Position numbers and translations under genes: made by a program. A stretch of DNA of 64,000 bases from Pycnopodia helianthoides (lineage: Eukaryota; Echinodermata; Asteroidea; Forcipulatida; Asteriidae): assembly GCA_032158295.1 (NCBI GenBank), contig CM063246.1, positions 14,295,168-14,359,167 of the forward strand, given 5' to 3'. Positions within the stretch are counted from its first letter, which is position 1. The number at the start of each line of letters is the position of its first letter. Below, piece after piece: positions 1 to 12,655 of this stretch. The notes below the pieces were generated by a model. The model was given only the letters and a program-made list of their open reading frames with translations. It searched no databases and was not told the origin of the DNA.

Positions 1-150
1 ATCACCTACTTTACAAAACTCAACAGGTAATCATTCATTTACTGTACCTTGAATTTTACTTGGACTTGTGTTATTTCAGAAAGAATTTCAAGAACACTCC
101 TTTTTGGAATGTCAAGTGAAAAGTGATGACAATTTAATTAAATTCAAAAA

Positions 151-435
151 TTAGTTAGTGGCCTGAACAGAACCCGCATTCACGTCTCTCTGTACTCCCT
201 CCTCGGTATTTGTGTGATACATATTAAAGTACTTGTGAAGTTCATGTGGCAGCATTGAGCAAAACAGTGCATACAGTTGGCCGACCTGCTTCCGTGACTG
301 GCAACGAATGATGACCCTTTCAGTTGACCTTTGTTTGTCCTTGACTTCTTTGAAAAGCCACTCCAAAATTTCATCCCATTTTTTTGAAGGTACTTTCTCC
401 ATACTTAATATTATTCCTTTCGGGACTTTCCTCAA
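151..435 (-). pseudogene. RecQ-like helicase fragment (C-terminal helicase lobe)
   Basis: A 94-codon reading frame contains RVIIRCQSRKQVGQLYALF and a MYHTNTEE motif. These resemble the start of the second helicase lobe in RecQ-like helicases, including the copies carried by repetitive elements in marine invertebrates. No ATP-binding (Walker) lobe was found next to it, and the frame ends soon after the motif. It is either one exon of a gene whose other exons lie left of the window or a decayed repeat-borne copy. The family assignment rests on these two motifs only. Confidence 0.4.
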
Positions 436-861
436 TCAATCCGTAATTGTGCATGGATAGGCTGTCCACAACTATCTGCCTAACAGTTTTTGTAGCTGTT
501 GCAGTTATAGCAATAATTGGTGTTGACAGCTACAACGTAGAACGAATTTCTCCTAATTGACCATAGCATTTTCAGAATACTGCACTTTCTCCAGATGAGT
601 GACCCCTGTACACAGATAGAAACAAAAGTAAAACAAAAATTACTAAAAGTTATAATAATTGCATCTGTAAATTTCTTGCACTCCAAAATTGCAAAGACTA
701 AAGAGAACCAACTGATTTCTTTGCTGCGTTAGTGTACAGTTAGTTTTTTCTTGCATAAACTTGGGACCAAAGGGAATGGCAAGGAAGCCAAGTGGACTAT
801 AATGTGAAGACATATACGTGTAAATTAGACCCAGTAATTCTGGGGGGCTGTACTCCTTTTT
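436..861. other. Non-coding, nothing recognised
   Basis: AT-rich sequence. The short open frames have no recognisable motif or convincing exon boundaries. Confidence 0.4.
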
Positions 862-1092
862 TCGAAAGTCAACTCAACTCGTACCCTCAACATTGTACCC
901 AAGCCAACTTGTACCCAAGTTAACTTGTACCCAGGTCAATTCGTACCCAAGTCAACTCGTACCCATGTTAACTCATGCCTAAGGGAACTTGTATCCAGGT
1001 TAACTCGTACCCAAGTCAACTTAACTCGTACCCAAGTCAACTTAACTCGTACCCAAGTCAACTTGGGTACGAGTTGACTTGGGTACGAGATA
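862..1092. repeat. Degenerate tandem repeat, 15-20 bp units, with terminal hairpin
   Basis: About a dozen imperfect units contain the words GTACCCAAGTCAACTC or variants. The array ends in an inverted pair (about 1048-1088) in which CTCGTACCCAAGTCAA faces its own reverse complement. A reading frame through it is just the repeat. Confidence 0.8.
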
Positions 1093-2403
1093 GCCCAAAT
1101 TCAGTAATAAATAACCTAATATTTATTATATCCACCAATGACCAACAATTCCTTCACATGCTTCACAAGGTGTCAACTATGATGACCGAGTTTTTTAATT
1201 TGATATTACTATAGTATTAGAAATACAATAAATAACATTCATGATTCTTGAGAACATGAATGGCCGGAGGATACTTACCATTTGGATACAATGATGCTTA
1301 TCAATTCATTGAACACAGCCGAACATCTCGATTTCACTGCTTTAATACTAGTTCCTTCCCTCTTGGCCCACAGAGTGTTTCGGGACTAGCAAAAATTACC
1401 TCTGAGTCTGAGGTGATGTCTGCGGCATTAAGGCCAATTTTCGTAACTCTAACTGGTCAACTGCCGGTGCCTTCAGTAGAAGAACGACGAACACCAGAGC
1501 TTTGTCGTGAATCTCGCTCTTGTCGTGAGTCCAAACGGTCAGCCATTTTATACGCAAAATAGCTGTGCCTGTAGCATGCCCACGCGAAACACGTACATGT
1601 ACACAAACAAAGATTATGCAACACACAGCACAACACTTCTGCACGGTTTTACAACGTAAATATGTACAGCCTTCCACGTGTTAATAATATTATAGCATAA
1701 AACTGTTGACGTCTGGGTTCTAGACTGCTACTACATATGCAAAAAAAACGTCACATTTATTTCCATATTCAACAGGTTATGCTAAACACTATGCGCACGC
1801 ATGACCTAACGAATGAGAGTTTCCCAAGACCTTCTCTTGGAGCGGTTCGTGTTGTGAGAGCAGCTCGTGAATGGTAGCGCCCTCTCGTGGGGAAAACTGT
1901 GATAAATCAACAAGAGAAGGTCTTAACCAAGACTAAGCCTACCCCTATATACCAACCTCAGACTTGTTTATCTCCATTCACAAATATCCAAGTCTCAATT
2001 GACTATTACTATAATGCCCAATATGTGGATGTCCTGGTGGCCCCCCCCAACAAATTTTTTTTTTTTAAATAATTAAAAAAATACAAAAAACCCACACTAT
2101 GCCACATATCGAGCACCAAATGCCGATGACCCTAAAACATGGACGAACATCGTCTGTGTTTCCAAAAATGCTAATCTTTAGATGATTATTATGCCCAACA
2201 TGTAAATATTGTGTTTAGCATCTTCCACCAAAATCTTTGTGTATTGTTTCAATTTGATTTCAATCCAAGTGTAGGCCTACCCGAACTTACAATTGACCAT
2301 GTACAAAAGCCTCTACGGGTGGCCCTTTACTAGTGACATTATTATGTACTCTCGAACAGTATGTTCCTGAGTTATAAACTAAGCCACATTGCCAGATGTC
2401 ATA
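1093..2403. other. Intergenic, nothing recognised
   Basis: Contains homopolymer tracts near 2041-2070 and scattered open frames of up to 100 codons on both strands. These overlap in antisense and show no domain motif. No gene is supported. Confidence 0.4.
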
Positions 2404-2780
2404 TGTTAAAGGCCCTGTACACTATTGGTAAGATCGAAAAACACAAATGTTCACAGATTCACACATAACTTACATGATTTAAAGTAAGTAATGGTAGAAA
2501 GGGTTCCTTAAAATATTTCTGCCTAAAATGCTATCGTTTCTGAGAAATGAATAAAACAACAGTTTTTATCGCGCGCGATATAAACTCGATGTTTGAAAAA
2601 CAGAAAACACATAAGGTCTCTTTTCACTATTTTCTCATGACCTCGATGACCAATTGAGCTCAAATTTTCACAGGTTTGTTATTTCATGTATATGGTTAAT
2701 CACACAAAACATAAACTTTGTTTGCGACTGTTTTGTCAACTCTACCAATCCTGTGTAATAGAATACCTTTAAAGGAGGTC
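2404..2780. repeat. Dispersed repeat family B, diverged copy
   Basis: Starts with TAAAGGCCCTGTACACTATT and ends with CCTTTAAAGGAGG-like sequence. The core words (TTCACAGGTTTGTTATTTCA, TTTTCTCATGACC) recur in the copies at 12305, 20025, 36965 and 59430. It looks like a non-autonomous DNA element with short terminal inverted repeats. Confidence 0.6.
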
Positions 2781-3820
2781 TGTGTCCTTTCTTTATGGTA
2801 GTAATAATAATAATAGTGAAAAAGACAAATTGACTAGATTCATTGTGGAAGCTCACTAATTATAAAATTCATACTAGTACCAATCATCAAGAAAAAAAAA
2901 TAGTCATCGTCTGAAATACTGTCACAGTCTCGAAAGACAGCATTTTGAATGCCCTAATAAATGACTCGCTATTTCGATTTACAGCAATCGAAATAAGGAC
3001 ATCCCCCACCAAATCTCATAATTCCCATTACAAAAGCAGTTCCGTTTTCGTTGATTCTGCTAAAAAATGAGAGCATATCTAGGCCTAATTTTATGAATTT
3101 TCACAGCTTTGTTGTATCAGAGGATAGGCATGAACTTAACTCAAAAGGTAATGATGTGTTTTATACCTTTAAAATTACTGGTCATTTTTCAGTCGTCAAT
3201 TTTTATCATGCATTTCCTTCTGTAAAACTCCATTATTGTATATTTTGTTCTCTACAAACGATTTCGTTCACATTGAAAGCTTCGTGCTGTTAATTTTGAA
3301 TTATGACAGATTGCCACGTATTTCTGAATGTTCTGTTTCACATATTTTTTTGTTTACCTTCGGATTTAATCTTTTTACTTTGTTTTTGTTAAACTTCCTA
3401 AATATTATTGACACTCCAATGCGGAAAAGTTTTCACCACAATCATTTGAATACAATACCCTGGCCGCATATCTAATAATGTCAACACAAATACTCAACTT
3501 GATTCAGTCCGTGCAGTTAAATATTAACAACGAAACTGAATACACAATTTACAACAGCAGTGAACGCGGTTGTTCACACGAAAATTGGTCAGGAGACCAA
3601 GGTCATGTCTAATCATTCACAATACAAAGAAGAAAGAATTTCTTTAGTTAGCTAAAAACAAATCTTAAGCCTATAGGAACGCTTGAATGCGTGTACATCA
3701 GCTAACTATTTTTTTTAGAATGAGGGGGGTGGGCGGAGCGAAGATTAAACTGGAGGGGTATGCAGATTTTTCAAAGCGTTTCAAGGCTCGATCGGGCCTG
3801 GCCCAAATTCATACAGCTGC
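2781..3820. other. Intergenic, nothing recognised
   Basis: AT-rich sequence. Two overlapping open frames (3051-3475) have no recognisable motif. Confidence 0.4.
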
Positions 3821-4205
3821 TTAAAGGAACATTACAGAATTGGAAAGAAAAAAACTTGTAAAATATACTTTTGATCACAGATTTACATCAAACTTACACG
3901 GTCTAATGATAGTAGAAAACATTCCTTGAAATATTTCTGTCTGAAATGCCATATTTGATGAGAAATTAATAAACTAATTTTCCGATTGGAGTTTATCGCT
4001 CAGTGAGCGTTTTATTCATTTGTTGAATCTATATGATTTCATGCAAATGTGTAACCGGTTTTTCACTATTTTCTCGTGACCCAGATGTCCGATCGATCAC
4101 AAACTTCTACAGGTTTGTCAGTTTATGTATATGGTGGATTACATAAAGTGCTTACATTGCCAGCAACTGTTTTGTTAGCAAACCAATTCTGTAATGTTCC
4201 TTTAA
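3821..4205 (+). mobile_element. TTAA-flanked MITE, family A copy 1
   Basis: Both ends carry TTAAAGGAACATTACAGAAT as inverted repeats, with TTAA at each outer edge. Inside is a short palindrome around CGCTCAGTGAGCG. Four more copies lie at 6709, 17113, 42209 and 44767. There is no transposase frame, so it is non-autonomous. The TTAA edges would fit a piggyBac-type target site, which is an inference. Confidence 0.85.
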
Positions 4206-4695
4206 GCAAAAAATTATGCTGATCGAACAATTTTGACCGAAGCAAAAATCTATAAGGATACCAATCTAAGATGGTGTGCATGTGACAATGTAATTTGGCT
4301 GGTAAACTTCTTGTGGTAAACCTAATGTTGTGCTTCAGTTCCTTGTGTGCTTGACGCAGCACCATAAATTATTGTGCTCTGGACGTTTTAGAGTCTATGA
4401 TTTTGTCTAAAACTTGTCGGGTACTTCCATTTTCGCTCTATTGTTCAATTAACAAATATTCTCTCTTGGGAGTTAAGCAAAACAGCTGAAACTTTCACAT
4501 GTGACTTTTATTGTATCTTTCTTTATAATTGTGCCTATAAATCAGCATTACGTTGACAAAAAATCAATATATGACCCTACCTTTAAGAACACGACTACAA
4601 CTCATCGTTATAGATTACGTAAATATGGCAATAGTTGTCAATACTGATGCAAATTAGAATTTAAAAAACGATTTTTCTTCGAAACAGAACAAAAA
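4206..4695. other. 5' flank of the methyltransferase gene
   Basis: About 490 bp lie between the MITE and the start codon. No clear promoter element was recognised. Confidence 0.4.
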
Positions 4696-7600
4696 ATGAC
4701 CAAGTCCTCAAACGGGGATAGCCTTGAGACTCGCCGTTTGATGGAGCATTTCTGGAGCGACCACTCAAAGGATGGCACACTGGAGGAAATGATGCTGGAC
4801 ACCCAGGCTAAGACGCTGTCCATCCAGGAGCAGCCGGAGATTCTGTCGCTCTTACCGTCTGTCAAGGGAAAGAAGGTCCTGGAGCTTGGCGCAGGCATCG
4901 GGTATGGGTTTTGTTTTCTTCATTCAATCAAAAAGTAATGGTGATGGTGTGTTTTGCTTTCTTATTACTCATGCTAAGATTCACATCTGATTCTTCCACT
5001 TGTCTTTTTTGTTTGTTTGTCATTAGTCCTTTGTCATGTGTCCTGTCTCCCGTTTGTCTGTCAATAGGTTCGTGTAGAAAAGCAGTCCTTCACCCAAACC
5101 TAAATGTTATCTTTGTGTCCTAAACTAGACCTTGTTATGTAATGGTAAATGATGCAGTGAGTATGTATAGTTAATCTGTGTACTTTGATGACAACATAAA
5201 AATAAACGTCGTACTACTACAAAAGAAGGAGTGGGGAAAGTCAGTGGTGTTGTCGTGGAGACAACTTCTTCCAAGACGATGAACTCAGAGACCAAGATGG
5301 TGGTATCCGTAGGGGAAGATCGAGTCATATGGAAGGGGAAACCTTGGTGAAATCTATATTTAATCCAAGTTTTGACTTTTAGTCCTCACGATTTGTATCA
5401 TAGTTCAGTGGCAATATAGTTTGGTTTCTGTGCCACAATAGCCCTTGGTCTAGTAACATACCTCCCTTGAAGTATATATCATTTAAACGGGAAACAATAT
5501 TCCCACTTGCTCTTTAAAGGCGTTTCACCGGAGTGCTTGCTGAGGAAGCTCAACACGTGACTGCTGTTGACTTCATGGAAAAATTCATTGCAAAGAATCG
5601 AGAAACCCATGGCAACAAGAGCAACGTCGAGTTTATCCAAGCTGACGTCACCAAGTTGGATTTCCCGCCAGAAAGGTAAATACCAATTGAAAATTTACGT
5701 TGGGTTTACAAATGAAATTGTCTGTAGTTTGTGTTTTAAACGATTTAACATTCTGATAATTGCGGTTTATAATTATAAGAATCAAGTTATTAATATATTA
5801 TTTTTTATATCTTAATTTGATCATTTCAAACTTCTACAAAAGTATAATTGTTGTCGGTTTGATTGCAACACATCCTAAAATTGTCAGAAGTTTTTCTCTC
5901 CCTGAACTTTGACAGAATTCCGGAACATTAAGTCAAATCCTACGGAGCTCTGGAAGTGCCATCCAATTTGTTGAGATCCTGACATAATTTACTGCTGGAT
6001 GATGACATAAACTTCGGACGACGACATCTTGAAAGTAGAATGTTGTCTTCCAGATATATTTCATCTCGGGATGACGACATCCTGAAAGTAGGATGTTGTC
6101 TTCCCAAGACAATTTATCTTGGGTTCTCGACATTTTCAGGATATTATCATCCCGAGTTATCTCAGGAAGTCGATATCTTACCTTCATGATGTCGACATCC
6201 GATATAAACCATCTCAGGATATCGTCATCTTACGTTCATGATGTCATCATCCTGCAGTAAATTATCTCAGGATCGCAACATGTCCGATGGCACTTACAGA
6301 GCTCCGTAAAATCTCCTTTTATGTAACCCAACTGTAAACATATTTCCATCCTGTTCTATAGGACACTTTGTGTAAGTTTTTAAATAATATTTTACTCTAT
6401 GTTCTATTACGTATGTTCAAAGCTTTGATGTGATCTTCTCTAATTGGTTGATGATGTACCTGACTGACGAGGAGGTGCTACAACTTGCTGCCAAGACGCT
6501 CTCCTGGCTCACCAAAGATGGATTCCTGTTTTTCAGAGAATCTTGCTTTTATCAGTCAGGTATTATCGGCTGGTCGTTTTGTTTTAGTTTGCTTTAAATT
6601 TCTTTAACCCCACAATGTTTTTAACAAGAAATATTAAAGAAAAGGGACAATAGAAAACACGCGGGGAAAGCCAATAATGTCGCTCAACTATTAACATACA
6701 TGGGCCACTTAAAGGAACATTACAGAATTGTTTTTGCTAACAAAACAGTTGCTGGCAGTGTAAGCACTTTATGTAATCCACCATACATCAACTGACAAAC
6801 CTGTAGAAGTTTGAGATCGATCGGCCATCTGGGTCACGAGAAAATAATGAAAAACTGATTACACATTTGCATTAAATCATATAGATTCAACAATGAATAA
6901 AACGCTCACTGAGCGATAAACTCCAATCGGAAAATTGGTTTATTCATTTCTCATCAAGTATGGCATTTCAGACAGAAATATTTCAAGGGATGTTTTCTAC
7001 TATCATCATCATTAGACCGTGTAAGTTTTATGTAAATCTGTGATCAAAAGTATATTTTACAAGTTCCTTTAAACTTGGAAGACAAAGTGAATTTAAGCGT
7101 CTCTTTGAAAAATGACAGGAAACAAGAAGAGGGACTTTAACCCGACTGTTTACCGTAACCCAGCCTACTACAACGCCGTGTTTCAAGGCACAGTGACCGG
7201 CGGCCATAATACCGACAATGCCGGTGGTGGATTTGAGCTCATCTTCAGCAGGAGTGTCCAATGTTACATTAAGGTAGAGATTTAAGGTTTTCACAGTTTT
7301 CAACTCCTGCCTCTGGTGCTGACTGATTCAGAAATGCCGCTCCTACTTCTTTTAACTTTATGATGATGCTAATCCAACTATTACAAATTCCTATGATTTT
7401 TTTAAAACAAATCATCGGCTAAATATTTATTCTTTTCTATTCTACTGTTCAAGAGGCAGTATTTGTTTTCCGCACCCGAATAGAGTACTTTCCCCTCCCG
7501 CACGACCCATTTAGCTGTGTTAAATTCTTGAGGCTGGGTAGTCTTGGCTATCTAAATCGCTATCGCCACGCGCGCACACGAACCGCTCGCCGCCAGAGGG

Positions 7601-10600
7601 CGCTATGTGGGGCGATAGAGGCTATTGCTAAGCAAAAGTCAACTTTTTTGTGGTAATCTAAACTTTTTAAAAGGCTGCTCAATGGAAACAACGCCAATGC
7701 AATTGCAAGTATGGAGGAAGGAACGGAATGGTACCCCTATAGAAGCTCATTCACTCGGCACTCAGCCATGCCTCACGCACTGTGAGTACGTGTGTAAACC
7801 CTTTTTTCTGAATGTTACCCCCTGCCCATATAGCTGAAGAACAACCAAAATCAGTTCTGTTGGCTGATGCAGAAGACTCGGCTGGACATGGACGCAAATC
7901 ATGGCTTCCAGACATTCCAGCAGTTCCTGGACAACCAGCAGTATTCCCGAGAAGGAATTCTAAGATATGAGAAGATCTTCGGAGACGGGTATGTCAGCAC
8001 CGGAGGACCTCGGACAACTGAGGTAAGAAATCATGCAAGAAACAGTGCAACAATTAATTAAATGAGTATTACCGGGTAATCATTAAATGTGCCTTATCAT
8101 TGGCATTGGATATATACTTTCATCATGAAAACAACCTAACAATGATACTGCACTAGTTTCGTGAACATTTCTAGTCTGTGTAATTTGTCACAATACTCTC
8201 ATGCCTCGCTTCTGTGGTGTGACCAGAGGGGGAGGAGGGGGCGGGAGCTCAGAACCCTTGCTCCCCGCCTCCCCCCCCCCCATTGTCCCCAAATGAGATC
8301 AAAGCAATGCACTAATAATGAATGGTTCGAAACATTAATAGCCCAAATATTATGTCTTTGGCTTTGCTCCCGCTGCCGGTGCCCCCCCCCCCCACCCCGA
8401 ACTACTTAAAATAAGTGTCCGAGTACATTTTCAGTTGAGGGGCTAATACATGACTTTGAGTACAGATTATTTTTTCAGTGTGGAGTATTGACTTTGAGTA
8501 TGTTGCTAAAGCCGTCTACGTAGTACGGCTACAGTACCATCAAAACGTACATGAGTAGTAGGTCTCGAGTGCTAGGTCTAGTACAAGCACTGAGTACCAG
8601 TATCACAACACTGGTAGCGTACACAATGGTAATAAAGTAAACAAAACAGACGTTTTGGACCTATAAAACAAACAACATCATTCATTATTCATTGCCCTAC
8701 ACCCCTCAAATCAATAAATAGGCAAAGAACGTAACAAAAATAAACCAGCTGCGTGCCTTCGATCTCGTTGTTCAGGAGTTTGTGGCCATGCTTGATCTGA
8801 CACCAGGTCAGCGTGTCTTAGACGTAGGAGCTGGAATCGGAGGTGGAGACTTCTACATGGCAGAGGTAAGGGGAGGGGGGGTAACAACATTGGTATTGTA
8901 GGGGAGGATCTTAGTAAACTGAATTTAGGAGATCAGAAATGATGCTACACAAGAAGTCAACAACCTGCCATGGCACTCCACCGAACAATGATAGCGGATG
9001 AATTTTATAACAAGAAAGAGCAACCTTGATCTGAGTGTGATATTATTGGTTTGAAGGTCAAATTTCTATTTAAAATATGTGTTTAAATGATGTAAGTCTC
9101 AAAACACACATGGACCGACTTGGCTTGTGTCTTAATCCTGCATCTGAAAATGTTTGTGCTTATTTTTTGTTGCAGAAGTATGGTGCGAAGGTAGTCGGGA
9201 TGGATTTATCTAGTAACATGATTGAGATTGCCATGGATAGGGCGCTAGCACGCAAAGCTCTCGAGGTAACGTAGTAAAAGGAGTCTGAACTTAACCACAT
9301 CCTCACAGCATAAACATTTTATCCCCACAATAATTTTGTCTGAGCTTTTGCAAAGATGGCATTGTGAGGTTTGTTGCGTATAAAAGTGCGATGGTAGACC
9401 AGCGGCACATTGCCTTCGGATTGGGCACTTTGGGCTATAAAAAAACGTTTGTTATGAATATGGTTAGAAAGATATTTTAAAAGTAGAATGCAATGATTCA
9501 CAGAAATATCCCTTGAAATTGTGTGTCTTTCATGTAATTGAATTAAAAACACACCATAAATTTGCCCAGAACACTGTCCCTTTTTGTAGAACCAACTTTT
9601 GGACTCCACAAAATGGCGGATCGTATATTCCGCTGGTTGTATTTCAAGAGGCAAATTTATGTTTTTTTCAAATCAAAGACAAAGACACTTAGTTCTGATT
9701 TTAAAAAAATGTCAATACTTTACTACTATAAACACAAATTGCAGTGGTTAAATGAAATTATTGCTCTTTTAAATTTCAGACCTTTCAGACATTGTTTATT
9801 ATTTTGTCAAATTTTTATAATAATGCAAAATTGTATTCAAAACTGTGTTTTGTCTGAAGGTGCAATTTGAGATAGCAGATGTGACCAAGCGTGACTACGA
9901 GCCAGAGTCGTTCGACGTCATCTACAGCAGGGATACCATTCTTCACATCGCTGATAAGAAAACCCTCTTTGCTAAATTCTTGGTAAAATACTGGTTTATT
10001 GAACTTTGAAGTGTGAAGTACCTCCTTTCATGGACACAAAATTACTCACTATCCCTCCTACTGTCAGTGACTCTTGGCAACATTTTCCAGTGAGTTGACC
10101 AACCATTTGAAACCATTTGACTGCTAAGGTTGTGTACGGTGGCACAACTGTGCACAGAACTAACTGTGTACTGTGTACATGCATTCCCTCATGGTAACAT
10201 ATTGTAGGCTGGCATAGTTTATCTATGATTCAAAACCACAGTGAATGGTATTGAATGGTCAGACAGCAAGAGGGTTAACAAAATTGTCGAGCCTAAAAGT
10301 GTCACCATAATACACTTCCATTGTTTATGCATAAGGGCGATACTCAATCATGAATATGCATACGGGTACGCCGCAGTACAAAGGTCAAGTTGTCATGTGC
10401 CGACTATGCACACTACTTCTTCATTGTATTCTTCTTTCCTTTTTTCAAGACATGGTTGAAGCCTGGAGGTAAACTGCTCATATCAGACTACTGCTGTGGA
10501 GATTTGCCTCACACGGACACCTTCAAGGTTTACGTGGCCCAGCGTGGCTACACTCTGTATACCCCAAAACAATACGGAAAGGTAACAACATATCAGTGGC

Positions 10601-11765
10601 AAAGCTGGCTAATTTGTTTTCAATGAGGGGGTATTCCCTTTGCCCCGTCTCCAGGCACTAAAGTTTTGACATTAAAGTTTTGAAGTATACGTCGACAATA
10701 AACGTAGGCCTACGTGGTACCATTATTTGGTGTTTAATGGAACGGCCAGGCCATATGTATAGAGGTATTGTTTTTGACGATATGTAATTTTTGAGGACAG
10801 TATAGAAGACTGGAATAACTTACCTCAGAACCAGTGTTGCATCTTCTTTAAAATTTAATTTGGATTGAAAATGACCTTTGATGGCCTTTTTAAAAACTTT
10901 TTTTCAATTATTTTTATTTCTAGCTGCTTGAAGAAGCCGGTTTCGTGAATGTTAAGGCAGAGGATCGAACCTGGCAATTTATGGAGGTCTTGGAAGAAGA
11001 GAAAAACAAAGTAGAGAACAACAAAGAGGAATTTATGAAGGTATGCACTACAAAGGCAATTTGCACTCGATTACTTCATGTTTTTATACTTACAAAGGTA
11101 AACGCTTTCTAAGATTGGTCTAGTTGTTCAATGAATAATGAGAGACTTAATGAGGTGGCACCAGACTTGCCAGATTAATTAGCCCTTCCCACCACAAAAT
11201 ATGAAAATTACATCTACGCATGCATACAAACACTATTGGTTGGCAAATGCCATCGAGTTACGCACTGGGCAGACGAACAAGCACGTATGCGTCACACCAC
11301 ATCAGTCCCCATGCAAAAAGGCGCAATGTTCCCTCATTTTGCCAACCAGTAGTAGTCCCTCATTTTGCCAACCACTTAGTGCGCACGTGCGATGTGCAAT
11401 TTACATATTTTATGGGAAGGGTCTATTGTTCCCGGGATCTGCGCATACTAAGAATTCAAAAATTGCTGGTATATCTGCATTCACCCATTGTTTCAAAGTT
11501 TAAACATTTTTATCTGATAGCTCTTTGTTTTTACTCGATTGAGTTGCCAATGGGCCATTCACCAGAGACCCACGACCCACTGTTACACTTCCAAGTTGTC
11601 ATCATTGTAACAGCTTTATACACTTTTCCTGTTTTTCAGGAATTCAGCGAGGATGACTTCAAATACTTGATTGACGGTTGGACCAACAAGCTGATACGAA
11701 CCAAAGCTGGGGACCAGAAATGGGGATTATTCTTAGCTGAGAAGGCCAAGGCCCAGGAAACTTGA
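4696..11765 (+). CDS. Phosphoethanolamine N-methyltransferase, tandem two-domain
   Basis: Eleven exons: 4696-4901, 5520-5675, 6423-6559, 7119-7273, 7834-8022, 8776-8865, 9176-9265, 9860-9982, 10450-10581, 10924-11040, 11640-11765. All join in phase with GT-AG introns to 1521 nt (506 aa plus stop). The protein has two SAM-dependent methyltransferase domains. The N-terminal one carries [14 protein letters not shown] (about residues 60-75) and [16 protein letters not shown]. The C-terminal one carries [42 protein letters not shown] and [12 protein letters not shown]. This layout is that of plant-type PEAMT, which methylates phosphoethanolamine three times to phosphocholine. In nematodes the two domains act in separate proteins. 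The enzyme is probably cytosolic, since no signal peptide or membrane segment is seen. The start ATG opens the frame directly before a conserved N-terminus. Introns 2 and 3 hold mobile elements. Family assignment is firm; substrate order per domain is inferred from the family. Confidence 0.95.
5941..6308. mobile_element. Foldback element in methyltransferase intron 2
   Basis: The ends TACGGAGCTCTGGAAGTGCC and GGCACTTACAGAGCTCCGTA are inverted repeats. The interior holds repeated, partly inverted words such as GACGACATC and ATGTTGTCTTCC, so the whole 368 bp can fold on itself. No coding capacity. Confidence 0.8.
6709..7072 (-). mobile_element. TTAA-flanked MITE, family A copy 2
   Basis: Same family as 3821-4205 in reverse orientation. 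The right terminal repeat has lost about 15 bp. It sits in methyltransferase intron 3, ending 46 bp before exon 4. Confidence 0.85.
10051..10278 (-). mobile_element. TTAA MITE, family C copy 1
   Basis: About 228 bp in methyltransferase intron 8. The left end CCCTCCTACTGTCAGTGACT and right end GACAGCAAGAGGGTTAA are matching inverted ends. The right edge keeps TTAA; the left edge is ATCC. Two further copies lie at 24215 and 29852. Confidence 0.8.
11177..11427. mobile_element. Foldback MITE, family D copy 1
   Basis: Ends ATTAGCCCTTCCCA and TGGGAAGGGTCTATT are near-inverted. The interior has GCACGTATGCGTCA and CGCACGTGCGATG. A second copy is at 44463-44675. It sits in methyltransferase intron 10. 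Confidence 0.7.
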
Positions 11766-12304
11766 GTACAGAAGGAGGTTACCCTGTCACTAAAGATTAT
11801 CTCAAGATGCAGGAAAGATGATGTTCTCAGTCTTCCAAATGATTTAAATTCCAGATTTTAAGTATTTACAAAACAGTCACCGTTGTACATTTATTTGAAC
11901 GACCCTTTTGAGGAGTTTCAATTGGCAAATCTTAAAGTATAAGTCATACAATTTAATTTATGTATTAGTTTGTTGCATTATGCAGATGAGGTAGTAGCAT
12001 AACAACACATTCAATAGGTTACTAAACATGGTAATTAGATAAATCCTCAAACTTTTAGTTGAATTTTAAAGCACGTGACAACATTGGCAATAGACTATGC
12101 AAGTCTCTTGCCTATCGAAAACAAGTCGAACGAAGGCTTTACTTTGAATCAAATGAAATCTTCTTTCTAATTTCTATTTATAAAGAATTCTTGAAGAAAA
12201 AGAAAAAATCCATAGAAAAGTATCAAAATTTAGATGTTTTTATAATGCAAATAATTTGTTCAAATTAACATTGAAACAAAATTAAAACTTGGAAGAGTAT
12301 GCTT
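11766..12304. other. 3' UTR and downstream of the methyltransferase
   Basis: AT-rich sequence after the TGA. No canonical AATAAA was picked out with confidence. The 12059-12268 open frame is low-complexity and unsupported. Confidence 0.4.
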
Positions 12305-12655
12305 ATATTTAAGAAACCCCATTTGCCAATTACGCCTGAATTTGTGTGATCATTACACATGGTTATGTCATCACTTTGTGTATCCCAAGTTATGCTTAAG
12401 TAACAGACCTGTGGAAATTTGAGTTCAATTGTTCATGGAAGTTGCAAGAAAATAATGGAGGAAAAAACACCCTTGTTGCATAGAATTGTGTGCTTTCAAA
12501 TGCCCGAGAAAGGCTTCATACGTAGAGCCTTTCTTTTCTTAGATTCAAATATTTTAGTGAGAAATTGCTTCTTTCTCAAAAAATACATTAGTTCAGAGGG
12601 AGTCATTACTAACAATGTTTTATACTAGCAGCAGCTCTCAGGTGCTCCTTACCAA
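12305..12655 (-). repeat. Dispersed repeat family B copy
   Basis: Shares ACACCCTTGTTGCATAGAAT, TTCAAATATTTTAGTGAGAA and GTTTTATACTA(G/T)CAGCAGCTCT with the copies at 20025 and 36965. Non-coding. Confidence 0.75.

Noticed and set aside
1260..1677. Overlapping frames of 100 and 93 codons
   Set aside because: Antisense to each other, no motif, no supporting splice sites.
11201..11765. 181-codon frame on + including the last methyltransferase exon
   Set aside because: Only 11640 onwards is coding; the earlier part is a foldback element and intron sequence upstream of the TTTTTCAG acceptor.
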